Notes: a model not told the origin generated them from the letters alone. Numbered from the stretch's first letter, positions 1 to 7,600 are shown. The stretch is DNA of 7,787 bases from JBOHCT01 sp050699055 (GCA_050699055.1 JBOHCT010000201.1:1-7787); one strand, 5' to 3'. Translations and numbers: made by a program.

Positions 1-186
1 GGCCTACCCGACATGCGTGTCGAGATGGCCCCCTGCAACGGCGCACCGGCGATGCTGATCGACAGGGGCGGCCGCCTCGACCTGATCACTGTCGACATCG
101 TCGACGACAAGATCACCACGATCTACGCGATCCGCAACCCGGACAAGCTCGCCGCGGTGGCGACCGCTCGGCAGATCAGTCGCTAG
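1..186 (+). CDS. sigJ: C-terminal end of an ECF41/SigJ-type RNA polymerase sigma factor (5' truncated by window edge)
   Basis: Frame 1 is open from the first base to a TAG at 184-186, giving 61 visible residues. They contain the motif NGAPAMLI (visible residues 13-20) and, near the end, YAIRNPDKL (42-50, bases 124-150). An NGxPA element and a terminal NPDKL motif are typical of the SnoaL-like C-terminal extension of ECF41-family sigma factors, often annotated SigJ. In that family the extension replaces a separate anti-sigma factor and modulates binding of the sigma factor to core polymerase. The sigma2 and sigma4 DNA-binding regions lie outside the window, so the assignment rests on the tail alone. 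A stand-alone SnoaL-fold protein is the main alternative. The next gene starts 234 bases downstream and is probably transcribed separately. Confidence 0.8.
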   Translation, partial: GLPDMRVEMAPCNGAPAMLIDRGGRLDLITVDIVDDKITTIYAIRNPDKLAAVATARQISR

Positions 187-201
187 GGGCCTGGCCCCTA
201 G
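183..201. terminator. Compact dyad at the sigma factor stop codon, possible terminator
   Basis: A perfect inverted repeat, CTAGGGGCC / GGCCCCTAG, has 9-base arms around a single central T, so as RNA it folds as an 8-bp stem with a CTG loop. The left arm includes the TAG stop codon. Only a short CTTTC lies downstream instead of a U-tract, which is common for actinobacterial intrinsic terminators. Because it is symmetric it could work in both directions, or it could be a protein-binding dyad. The rest of the gap up to 420 holds no convincing gene; the only other visible structure is a 9-base direct repeat, TGCGACGGC, at 216-224 and 229-237. Confidence 0.45.
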
Positions 202-408
202 GCCTGAACTTTCGCTGCGACGGCTGGATGCGACGGCGCCGACATCATCGCGAAAGCACGCTCCGAGCTATGGCGTGACTCTTCGTTCCGTTGTTCCCCG
301 ACCGCCGGCGCGGTTCGCTCCCGGTGCCCGCACGACCTCGGCGCCTCGCTCGCTTGTCCGGCGACGGACGAGAGGACCATCCGCGCACGGTCACGGAAGC
401 CGAGCCCT

Positions 409-414
409 TACGCT
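409..414 (+). promoter_or_regulatory. Candidate -10 box for leaderless transcription of the sirtuin operon
   Basis: TACGCT fits the TAnnnT core of a housekeeping -10 element. It ends at 414, exactly 6 bases before the GTG start at 421, so the expected transcription start falls on or next to the start codon. The 20 bases before the GTG contain no purine-rich Shine-Dalgarno sequence, which supports a leaderless message. No good -35 hexamer is visible 16-18 bases upstream, so the call rests on the -10 and its spacing. Confidence 0.45.
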
Positions 415-420
415 GCAACC

Positions 421-1185
421 GTGGACGGAGACCTCACGGCCGCGGCGGAGCTGCTGCGCGGTGCCCGGGCCGTCACTGTTCTCAGCGGTGCGGGAATCTC
501 CACAGACTCTGGCATCCCGGACTTCCGCGGACCACAGGGCGTGTGGACGAAGGACCCGTCCGCGGCGGCGCTGTCGACGATCGACAGTTACGTCGCCGAC
601 CCGGAGGTACGCAAGCGCGCGTGGCGAAGTCGCCGCGAGCATCCGGCCTGGAGCGCGAGCCCGGGTCCGGGCCACCGGGCCGTGACCGAGCTGGAGCGTG
701 ACGGCAGGGTCCGCGCGATCATCACCCAGAACATCGACGAGCTGCACCAGCGCGCGGGTTCGAGCCCGGAGAAGGTCATCGAGATCCATGGCACGATCCA
801 CCGGGCGGTCTGCCTGTCGTGCGGAGCGCGTACCTCTATGGCGCAGGTGCTCGGCCGGGTCGAGGCGGGGGAGGTCGACCCCGCCTGTCTCGCCTGTGGC
901 GGCATTCAGAAGTCTGCCACGATCTCGTTCGGGCAGGCGCTCGATCCCGACGTCTTCCGGGCGGCCGTCGAGGCGGCGCGGGCCTGTGACCTCTTCCTCG
1001 TCGTGGGTTCGTCCCTGACCGTTCAGCCGGCGGCGGGGCTCTGTCTGGAAGCCCTGGAGCGCGACTCCCACTTGATCATCGTCAACGCGCAGGCCACGCC
1101 GTACGATCGTTACGCTGACGCGGTCCTGAACGACCCGATCGGGGAGGTGTTGCCACGTCTGGTGGACACGGCGGTGGCACCGTGA
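421..1185 (+). CDS. cobB: Sir2-family NAD-dependent protein deacylase (sirtuin)
   Basis: This 254-residue protein has the full single-domain length of a bacterial sirtuin. Sirtuins remove acyl groups from lysine side chains, consuming NAD and releasing nicotinamide and O-acyl-ADP-ribose; they act in the cytoplasm on metabolic enzymes such as acyl-CoA synthetases. Visible motifs in order are GAGIS (23-27) and DSGIPDFRG (29-37) for NAD binding, TQNID (102-106), the catalytic histidine in EIHG (His123), four zinc-ligand cysteines (Cys131, Cys134, Cys156, Cys159), a KSATISFGQ segment (164-172) and GSSL (196-199). The acyl-specificity position that reads YxxR in CobB and SIRT5 appears here as Trp68-Arg-Ser-Arg71, so the preferred acyl group is uncertain. 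GTG at 421 is chosen because it gives the normal short N-terminus before the first Rossmann strand. The gene overlaps the following carboxypeptidase by 4 bases, implying one operon with translational coupling. Confidence 0.95.
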   Translation: MDGDLTAAAELLRGARAVTVLSGAGISTDSGIPDFRGPQGVWTKDPSAAALSTIDSYVADPEVRKRAWRSRREHPAWSASPGPGHRAVTELERDGRVRAIITQNIDELHQRAGSSPEKVIEIHGTIHRAVCLSCGARTSMAQVLGRVEAGEVDPACLACGGIQKSATISFGQALDPDVFRAAVEAARACDLFLVVGSSLTVQPAAGLCLEALERDSHLIIVNAQATPYDRYADAVLNDPIGEVLPRLVDTAVAP

Positions 1186-2120
1186 GTGAGCCTCTCGGGG
1201 CACGGGTCCGTCCGCGGCGGCTGCGCGCCGGCGACCGAGTCGCCGTCGTCGCCCCGAGCGGACCCGTCGATCGGAAACGCCTCGAGGCCGGCCGCGAGGT
1301 GCTCGCCTCCCTCGGCCTGGACGTCGTGCTGGCGGAGCACGCCACCGACCTGTCCGGCTTCCTCGCCGGTGACGACCGGGACCGTGCGGCGGACCTGCAG
1401 CGCGCGTGGTGCCATCCCGAGGTGCGCGCGGTGATCTGTGCGCGTGGAGGATACGGGGCGGGCCGTGTCCTGCCACACCTCGACTGGCAGGCGATGAGCG
1501 CGGCGGGGCCCACACTGCTGCACGGTTCCAGCGACGCCACCGCCCTGCACTCAGCCGTGGCCGCCCGGCTCGGCGTGGTCACGACGTTCGGCCCCATGGT
1601 GGCCAACTCCCTGCTCGGCCGCGACGACCCTGACTTCACCTCAATGGCTCACCTGCGCGACACGCTGTTCGCACCGGAACGCGTGCAGACCGTACACGCG
1701 AAAGACGGCCGTGCGGCGGTCCGCGGGCGCGCGAGAGGACCCGTCACCGGCGGGACCCTGTCGCTCCTCGCGGCCGCGGTAGGCACGCCGTACCGGCCAC
1801 CTCCCGCGCGCGGGTGTATCGCGTTGCTGGAGGATGTCGACGAAGCGCCCTACCGCGTCGACCGCATGCTCACCCAGCTCCTCCAGTCCGGATGGCTCGA
1901 GGGGGTCGCGGGCGTCGCCCTCGGATCGTGGATCGACTGCGGAGACGCGGAGGAGGTCGAGGCGGTGCTGTCCGAGCGCCTCGGTCCGCTCGGCGTACCC
2001 GTCCTCTCGGGCCTCCCGGTCGGTCACGGGATCCCCCAACTCACCGTGCCCCTCGGGGTGGAGGCAGAGCTCGATGCCGACGCCGGCACACTCGTCTTTA
2101 TCGAGCCGGCGCTCGCGTGA
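1182..2120 (+). CDS. ldcA: LD-carboxypeptidase, peptidase family S66 (LdcA/MccF type)
   Basis: The 312-residue product matches the usual length of S66 peptidases. LdcA enzymes cut the terminal D-alanine from murein tetrapeptides in the cytoplasm during peptidoglycan recycling; the related MccF proteins detoxify peptide-nucleotide antibiotics of the microcin C type. The N-domain shows GDRVAVVAPSGP (17-28), an ARGGYG element (87-92) and the nucleophile motif GSSDATALH (Ser117). The C-domain supplies the other triad residues: Glu217 in LLEDVDE and His282 in GLPVGHGIPQLTVPLG. All three catalytic residues are present, so it should be active. There is no signal peptide, which agrees with a cytoplasmic enzyme. 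Translation starts at GTG 1182 inside the sirtuin stop (GTGA overlap), so expression is probably coupled to that gene. LdcA and MccF roles cannot be separated by eye; housekeeping LdcA is the default reading. Confidence 0.93.
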   Translation: MSEPLGARVRPRRLRAGDRVAVVAPSGPVDRKRLEAGREVLASLGLDVVLAEHATDLSGFLAGDDRDRAADLQRAWCHPEVRAVICARGGYGAGRVLPHLDWQAMSAAGPTLLHGSSDATALHSAVAARLGVVTTFGPMVANSLLGRDDPDFTSMAHLRDTLFAPERVQTVHAKDGRAAVRGRARGPVTGGTLSLLAAAVGTPYRPPPARGCIALLEDVDEAPYRVDRMLTQLLQSGWLEGVAGVALGSWIDCGDAEEVEAVLSERLGPLGVPVLSGLPVGHGIPQLTVPLGVEAELDADAGTLVFIEPALA

Positions 2121-2129
2121 GTTCCTCAT

Positions 2130-2151
2130 GTCGTCACGGAGGCGTGACGAC
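2130..2151 (+). terminator. Hairpin terminator after the sirtuin-carboxypeptidase operon
   Basis: Nine bases after the ldcA stop codon there is a perfect 9-bp inverted repeat, GTCGTCACG / CGTGACGAC, with a GAGG loop (2139-2142). No U-tract follows. Its position directly behind the last gene of the operon and ahead of the rpsA promoter makes termination the simplest role. Confidence 0.6.
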
Positions 2152-2182
2152 TGGGGTAGCCTCGGGGACGTTGATGTTTCAA

Positions 2183-2211
2183 TTGCCATCGCGTGTCGCG
2201 CACCGTATCCT
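2183..2211 (+). promoter_or_regulatory. Sigma70-type (housekeeping) promoter for rpsA
   Basis: TTGCCA (2183-2188, five of six to TTGACA) is followed after exactly 17 bases by TATCCT (2206-2211, a TAnnnT -10 box). The predicted transcription start is about 2217-2219, giving a leader of roughly 170 bases before the rpsA ATG. A second possible -10, TAGCCT at 2157-2162, lacks a clear -35. A TTGACT at 2256-2261 has no -10 at a proper distance and was not used. Confidence 0.6.
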
Positions 2212-2213
2212 GA

Positions 2214-2252
2214 TCGCTACGCTTCGGGCCTGTGTGCCGCCCGCCGTAGCGA
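2214..2252 (+). promoter_or_regulatory. Stem-loop at the 5' end of the rpsA leader
   Basis: TCGCTACG (2214-2221) pairs perfectly with CGTAGCGA (2245-2252), and inside it CGGGC (2225-2229) pairs with GCCCG (2239-2243). If transcription starts near 2218 only about half of the outer stem would be in the RNA, so the fold depends on the true start site. It could stabilise the transcript or serve in control of S1 synthesis, but no known riboswitch or leader class is recognised here. Confidence 0.3.
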
Positions 2253-2388
2253 GGCTTGACTTCGCCTGCGTCGATATCGGTCCACGTCTTGGAACCTTGC
2301 GATCCTCAGCGTGGAGCCATGGGCCCGCACACGTGATATCCCACGAATCAGCCACCAGACAGTGTCCCTACCCGGAGTCGACCATCAG

Positions 2389-3858
2389 ATGACGAGCAGC
2401 ACCGAGGCCACCTCGACCACCCCGCAGGTAGCGGTCAACGACATCGGCTCGGAGGAGGCCTTCCTCGCCGCGATCGATGAGACCATCAAGTACTTCAACG
2501 ACGGCGATATCGTCGAAGGCACCATCGTCAAGGTCGATCGGGACGAGGTCCTGCTCGATATCGGCTACAAGACTGAGGGCGTCATCCCGTCACGCGAGCT
2601 CTCGATCAAGCACGACGTCGACCCGAGCGACGTCGTGAAGGTCGGCGACCATATCGAGGCGCTTGTCCTGCAGAAGGAGGACAAGGAAGGCCGATTGATC
2701 CTGTCCAAGAAGCGTGCTCAGTACGAACGCGCCTGGGGCACGATCGAGAAGATCAAGGAAGACGACGGCATCGTCACAGGAACGGTGATCGAGGTCGTCA
2801 AGGGCGGGCTGATCCTCGACATCGGCCTGCGCGGCTTCCTCCCCGCGTCCCTCGTGGAGATGCGCCGGGTGCGCGACCTGCAGCCGTACGTCGGCCGCGA
2901 GCTCGAAGCCAAGATCATCGAGCTCGACAAGAACCGCAACAACGTTGTCCTCTCCCGCCGCGCGTGGCTGGAGCAGACGCAGTCCGAGGTGCGCCACACC
3001 TTCCTGACGACCCTGCAGAAAGGCCAGATCCGCAAGGGTGTCGTCTCCTCGATCGTCAACTTCGGCGCCTTCGTGGACCTCGGGGGCGTCGACGGTCTCG
3101 TCCACGTGTCCGAGCTGTCCTGGAAGCACATCGATCACCCGAGTGAGGTCGTCGAGGTCGGCCAGGAGGTCACGGTCGAGGTCCTCGACGTCGACATGGA
3201 CCGCGAGCGGGTCTCCCTGTCGCTGAAGGCCACGCAGGAAGATCCATGGCAGCAGTTCGCGCGGACGCACCAGATCGGCCAGGTCGTCCCCGGGAAGGTC
3301 ACCAAGCTCGTGCCGTTCGGGGCGTTCGTCCGGGTCGAGGAGGGGATCGAGGGACTCGTCCACATCTCCGAGCTCGCGGAGCGTCACGTCGAGATCCCCG
3401 AGCAGATCGTGCAGGTCGGCACCCAGATCTACGTCAAGATCATCGACATTGACCTCGACCGTCGCCGCATCAGCCTTTCGCTCAAGCAGGCGAACGAGGG
3501 GGTGCTCGAGGTGGCCGACGAGAGCGAGTTCGACCCGACGCTGTACGGCATGCCCGCCGACTACGACGAGCACGGCAACTACAAGTACCCCGAGGGCTTC
3601 GACCCCGAGACTCAGGAGTGGCTGCCGGGCTACGAGAAGGAGCAGGCGGAGTGGGAGCGTCAGTACGCCGAGGCGCGTACCCGCTTCGAGGCGCACCAGC
3701 GACAGATCCAGGACGCGCGCCAGGCCGAGGCGGAGGCCGCAGGAGAGACCGCCACCCCCCGGCCGGCCGCCGCCCCGGAGAGCGAAGGCCGCCTGGCCTC
3801 TGACGAGGCGCTCGCCGCGCTGCGCGAGAAGCTGTCGGGCGGCAACGGCGAGAGCTGA
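2389..3858 (+). CDS. rpsA: 30S ribosomal protein S1
   Basis: S1 binds mRNA on the small ribosomal subunit and helps place it for initiation. The 489-residue product has four S1 RNA-binding domains at about residues 39-108, 125-191, 211-281 and 297-367; the signatures GAFVDLGGVDGLVHVSEL (226-243) and GAFVRVEEGIEGLVHISEL (311-329) are clear. Four domains rather than six is the actinobacterial form. The tail from 370 on is variable, acidic and alanine-rich, and ends in a charged helix. The frame is open further upstream to a GTG at 2311, but the ATG at 2389 is chosen because it gives the family N-terminus MTSSTEAT and is preceded by a GGAG (2374-2377), 11 bases away. The gene has its own promoter and leader, is closed by a strong hairpin, and is followed by coaE, its usual actinobacterial neighbour. 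Confidence 0.98.
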   Translation: MTSSTEATSTTPQVAVNDIGSEEAFLAAIDETIKYFNDGDIVEGTIVKVDRDEVLLDIGYKTEGVIPSRELSIKHDVDPSDVVKVGDHIEALVLQKEDKEGRLILSKKRAQYERAWGTIEKIKEDDGIVTGTVIEVVKGGLILDIGLRGFLPASLVEMRRVRDLQPYVGRELEAKIIELDKNRNNVVLSRRAWLEQTQSEVRHTFLTTLQKGQIRKGVVSSIVNFGAFVDLGGVDGLVHVSELSWKHIDHPSEVVEVGQEVTVEVLDVDMDRERVSLSLKATQEDPWQQFARTHQIGQVVPGKVTKLVPFGAFVRVEEGIEGLVHISELAERHVEIPEQIVQVGTQIYVKIIDIDLDRRRISLSLKQANEGVLEVADESEFDPTLYGMPADYDEHGNYKYPEGFDPETQEWLPGYEKEQAEWERQYAEARTRFEAHQRQIQDARQAEAEAAGETATPRPAAAPESEGRLASDEALAALREKLSGGNGES

Positions 3859-3885
3859 GCGCGACACCGCGCCGCGCCGGAACGT

Positions 3886-3924
3886 GTCAGCATCCGGTAG
3901 ACCTGCTGGTTACCGGATGCTGGC
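3886..3924 (+). terminator. Strong hairpin terminator after rpsA
   Basis: A 14-bp stem forms between 3886-3899 and 3911-3924, with one G-U pair and an 11-base loop (3900-3910); the core GCATCCGGTA / TACCGGATGC is perfect. It lies 27 bases after the rpsA stop and has no U-tract. The right arm runs into the region where the -35 of the coaE promoter would be, so terminator and promoter appear to share sequence. Confidence 0.7.
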
Positions 3925-3938
3925 CGGACCGGTAGCCT
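3910..3938 (+). promoter_or_regulatory. Candidate leaderless promoter of coaE
   Basis: TAGCCT (3933-3938) is a TAnnnT -10 box ending exactly 6 bases before the GTG at 3945, the same spacing as at the sirtuin gene. Seventeen bases upstream is a weak -35, TTACCG (3910-3915), inside the terminator stem. No Shine-Dalgarno sequence precedes the GTG, in line with a leaderless message. Confidence 0.45.
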
Positions 3939-3944
3939 CCAGCT

Positions 3945-4541
3945 GTGCCTGCACTGCGCGTCGGACTCACCGGGGGTATCGGTTCGGGCAAGAGCGAGGT
4001 CGCTCGCAGGCTCGAGTCGTACGGCGCGCGTGTCATCGACGCCGACCGGCTCGCCCGGGAGGTCGTGGCGCCGGGCACCGACGGCCTCGCGGAGATCGTT
4101 AAGGAGTTCGGGTCGGGCGTGCTCGGTGACGATGGGTCACTGGACCGCGAGCGGCTCGGCGCGATCGTCTTCGCCGATGACGCGGCACGCCAAAGGCTGA
4201 ATGCGATCATCCACCCGCGTGTCGCCGCCCGGGCCGCGGACCTGCAGGACGCCGCACCCTATGACGCGGTCGTGGTCTACGACGTACCGCTGCTCGTCGA
4301 GAACGATCTCGCGGGAGACTACGACATCGTGGTGGTGGTCGACGCTCCCGTCGAACGGCAGCTTGACCGGCTCACGCGGCTACGCGGCATGTCCGAGAAC
4401 GACGCCCAGGCACGCGTCTGCGCGCAGGCGGATCGCGGGCGGCGGCGGGCGGCGGCCGATGTCGTCATCGACAACACCACGTCGCTCGAGGATCTCGATG
4501 ACCGGGTACGTCGGCTGTGGGAGCAGCTCATGTCGCGTTAG
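3945..4541 (+). CDS. coaE: Dephospho-CoA kinase
   Basis: CoaE performs the last step of coenzyme A synthesis, ATP-dependent phosphorylation of the ribose 3'-hydroxyl of dephospho-CoA, in the cytoplasm. The 198-residue protein has the P-loop GGIGSGKS (10-17), the substrate-site IDADRLARE segment (31-39), IIHP (88-91), VPLLVE (114-119), an arginine-rich lid region RGMSENDAQARVCAQADRG (147-165), and the late family motif ADVVIDN (171-177). It is the short single-domain form; mycobacterial homologues carry an extra C-terminal domain that is absent here. The GTG at 3945 puts the P-loop at the normal distance from the N-terminus. Although it follows rpsA by only 86 bases, the intervening hairpin and the -10 box suggest at least partly independent transcription. 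Confidence 0.97.
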   Translation: MPALRVGLTGGIGSGKSEVARRLESYGARVIDADRLAREVVAPGTDGLAEIVKEFGSGVLGDDGSLDRERLGAIVFADDAARQRLNAIIHPRVAARAADLQDAAPYDAVVVYDVPLLVENDLAGDYDIVVVVDAPVERQLDRLTRLRGMSENDAQARVCAQADRGRRRAAADVVIDNTTSLEDLDDRVRRLWEQLMSR

Positions 4542-4639
4542 TTCGATTGCTCCTCCGGTTCGATGTCAGGTACACAGTCGGCGTGGGGGACCCGTACCCG
4601 CGAATCCGCCCGACACACCCGAGCCACCATCCGGGCAGC

Positions 4640-4671
4640 AGCGCTCCACGTCCCACCGTGGATGAAGCGCT
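4640..4671. terminator. Hairpin between convergent coaE and the receptor gene
   Basis: AGCGCTCCACG (4640-4650) pairs with CGTGG (4657-4661) and AGCGCT (4666-4671), leaving a 4-base bulge ATGA (4662-4665) and a 6-base loop. It abuts the stop codon of the minus-strand gene and lies 98 bases beyond the coaE stop, so it could end transcription from both sides. The remaining bases of this gap (4542-4639) show no gene. Confidence 0.45.
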
Positions 4672-7600
4672 CACGATGTGTGCCGCGGGCACCACGACGG
4701 CGAACCGCCCGGTGCCGCTGGCTCGCGCAGGAAGCCGCAGGTCCCTATGAGCGTGCCCGGCCTGCTGAATGAGTCAAGACGCACGAGGGAGACAGCCTTG
4801 TCGCGGGGGTCGCCGTCGGGGTCGGCCCCGAAGTCGACCAGACCGCTCGCCCCGGAGAAGGTCTGCAGGTCGGTGGTGAAGTCGAGCTGCCGCCACACCG
4901 TGAACGGGTCGACCGGTGAACCGTCCGGCAGCAGGGCCAGGGCACGGCTCAGCAGCCGCGTACCGTCGTAGGCCAGCACCGCCTCCTCACTCGCGGGCGG
5001 GGACTCGCCCGCCGGCGCTCCCGACGGACGGGTCCGCCTGAGGTAGGCGTGGTACTCCCGGTAGAAGCTGGGCACGTGCTGCGCTCGCCATGCGTCCGGT
5101 GCGGACAGCGCGGTGTAGTACAGGGGGTAGGGCAGATCCGGTCCGACCCCGGGCCGGGACACCGCCTGGAGCCGCGACAGGGTATGGCCGCCCATGAGGA
5201 TGGTCGCTTCGCCGCAGTGGGCATGGCGCAAGCCCGCGACGAACATCCGCGTCTCCCGGGCCCGGCCCGCGAAGTAGATCAGGTCTGGTTCCGGTAGGCA
5301 GGCGCGTCGAGCGATGGTGAAGAGCTCATTCGCCACGTCCGCGTGACGCGCGTCATAGCGCACGACGCTGGGATAGGCCAACGTGTGCCTGCGGTCCGTG
5401 TACGACGACCTGAAGTCGCTCGCGAGATCCTCGCTGTAGGCGTCGTGGGGATCCACGACGATCACGGCACGGCGGAGGTGGAGCCCCTTCTTGGCGTACA
5501 GGGCCGCGATCTCCGCCTGCCGCTGGTTCGGCGCGGCGATCCGGTAGAGGTGGTCGGAGATGTCGCGCAGGCTGTCGCCAGAAGCCGTCGTGGCGACCAG
5601 CGGAAGCCCGGTGCGGCCGAGGATCCTGGTGGCGCGCGGTGTGGTCCCGCCACTCTCGTCAGGCCCCAGGATCGCCACGATCGTGTCGTCCTCCTGAGTG
5701 GCCTCCACGATCTGCCGGGCGACCCTGCCCGCGCGCTCCGACGAGGTCCCGGTGTTCGCCACGAGCACGCGCATCATCGGGACGTAGCCCGTCCGGTTGT
5801 GCTGGTGCTGAGCGAGGTAGACGCCGCGCAGCATGTCGCGCCCGGCCGTCACCTGCTGCGGTACCCCGCCCTCGCCCACGGGGGTGAGGCTCGTCATCAC
5901 CACGGCGGTGACGTACGGCCTGCCGGTGGCCTTGGCTTGCCGCGACACCCAGGCGTTTTCCTCAGCGATGTCGCGCTGGACGGTCCGCGTGCGCGGCCCG
6001 AAGACGTATGAGCCGTCCGTCACACCTACGCACTGCTGACCAGTCGTGGTCGGTGTGTGCCGAACGTACACCCCATCGTTCCCGAGCCGGTCTGCCAGGA
6101 CCGACCGGACCGCGAGCGGGCCCGCCGGGTCGCAGGTGCCGGCGACGTAGATGCCGTACAGGCCGAGGTACGCGATGACCGGCAGGGCCAGCCCGGTGAG
6201 GACTGCTGTACGACGCAGCCGGTCGTAGGAATAACGCTGGGCGCACAGATAGGGCTCGGACTCGTCGTGCCGGAAGACGTGCACGCCGCCATCGACCGTC
6301 GCGGGGTTGGCCGCCTCCCGTAGCCGCCTCGTCTCGTCGAGCAGTAACGGGGACCACTGGGCGTCCGACGTGGGGGAGTAGAGCCTTCTGGCGTGTTCGA
6401 GCTGTGACAGCAGAATCCCGCCGCGACGCTGCCACCACCCCCGGAGGACCGTGCTGACGTCCGTGATGCCGCGGCCGCTCGGCTGGAGGGCCCAGGGCGC
6501 GCTGGTGATGGCGAGCACGTCATCGGCTCCCACCCGCCTGCCCGACTGGCTGAGACGGTCGAGACGCCGCACGACCGTGTGCAGGCGGTCGAGAGCGAGC
6601 TCGTGGTAGAGGTAGTCGACGACCGCCTCAGGGCGTTTCGCGGCGACGCTGGAGAAATGCCGGGCGAGGCGGGTGTGTACCTCGGTGTGGGAGAGGTCTC
6701 CTTGGTCATCGGCCGTCGCGAGATCCCGGGCGAGAAGGTCGCGCAGCAGGGGGTGCAGGATCAGCCGCCCGTCGTCGTCGATCTCGGTGAAGGCGCAGTC
6801 GGCCAAGTCCTCCCACACGGTACTCGCGCGTGACGATCCCGCCGGGTCGTCTGGCAGGTCGAGAGCCACCCGTACGCTCGCCACATCCAACCGGCGAGGG
6901 GCCGCGCACGCCGCGAGCAGGGGCCGTTCCAGCCGCCCGGAGAGCGTCTCGGTGAACGACCGCAGCAGATAGTCGCTCGACGACTCGCCTGGGTACGTGC
7001 CGGTGCCCGCCGGCACGGGCTCGGCCAGCAGGGCCCGGACCGCCACCGGGGGCTGGTCCCGCCGTTCACGGCTTTCCAGCGAACGCGCGATGAGATCGAC
7101 GGCGAGCGGATGCCCGTGCGTGACCCGGAACACCTCCTCCGCGAGGACATCGCGCGTCCGGCCGCCACTCCGCGCTTGTTCCTCGCGCTCCCCTCCGCGT
7201 TCGTTCCGCGGGGGCCGCCCTGCGGTCGCCGGCCGCTCCGGCTCACCTGTGGCCGCGGAGGCGTTCACGGCGGAGCGCTGTGGCTCACCGCTCCTTTCGT
7301 AGGCCAGCAGCAGGCGTGTCTCCCGCTCGGAGAACGCCGGGAGGTCCACCGGAAGAAGCGAGCTGGAGAGGGTACCTCCGCCGCGGTCGCCCGGCCTGTC
7401 GAGGCCCGCCCTCCAGTTCTCGTACACGGTCCGCGGATCCGTGGGATCGTCGCCGGAGCCGGCCGCATGCTGGCGCAGCGAAGCCGCCGCACGGGCCGTC
7501 CCGCGACGCTGAGTCGTCACGACCAACAGGAGCGGGTCGGGTGTCTGGGTCCTCGACCGCCGTGCTGCCAGCAGTTCGAACAGCGTCCGAGTCTGGTCGT

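Noticed and set aside
391..1515. Long minus-strand open frame opposite the sirtuin and carboxypeptidase genes.
   Set aside because: Arginine- and proline-rich translation typical of the antisense of high-GC genes, with no recognisable domain; both + strand genes have complete catalytic motifs.
2311..2388. Upstream extension of rpsA to GTG 2311.
   Set aside because: It adds 26 residues unlike any S1 N-terminus, whereas ATG 2389 gives the conserved MTSSTEAT start with a GGAG at a workable distance.
2174..2392. A 72-codon + strand reading frame in the rpsA leader starting with ATG 2174, whose TGA overlaps the rpsA ATG as ATGA.
   Set aside because: The overlap is suggestive of coupling, but third-position GC is clearly lower than in the neighbouring genes, there is no Shine-Dalgarno at 2174, the predicted rpsA transcription start lies inside it, and the peptide resembles nothing I know.
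2590..3867. Long minus-strand open frame opposite rpsA.
   Set aside because: Antisense shadow of repeated S1 domains; composition is leucine/aspartate-biased with no family motif.
5343..6011. A 222-codon + strand frame inside the receptor gene.
   Set aside because: It lies opposite the well-conserved binding-protein domain and shows the valine/arginine-rich composition of an antisense frame.
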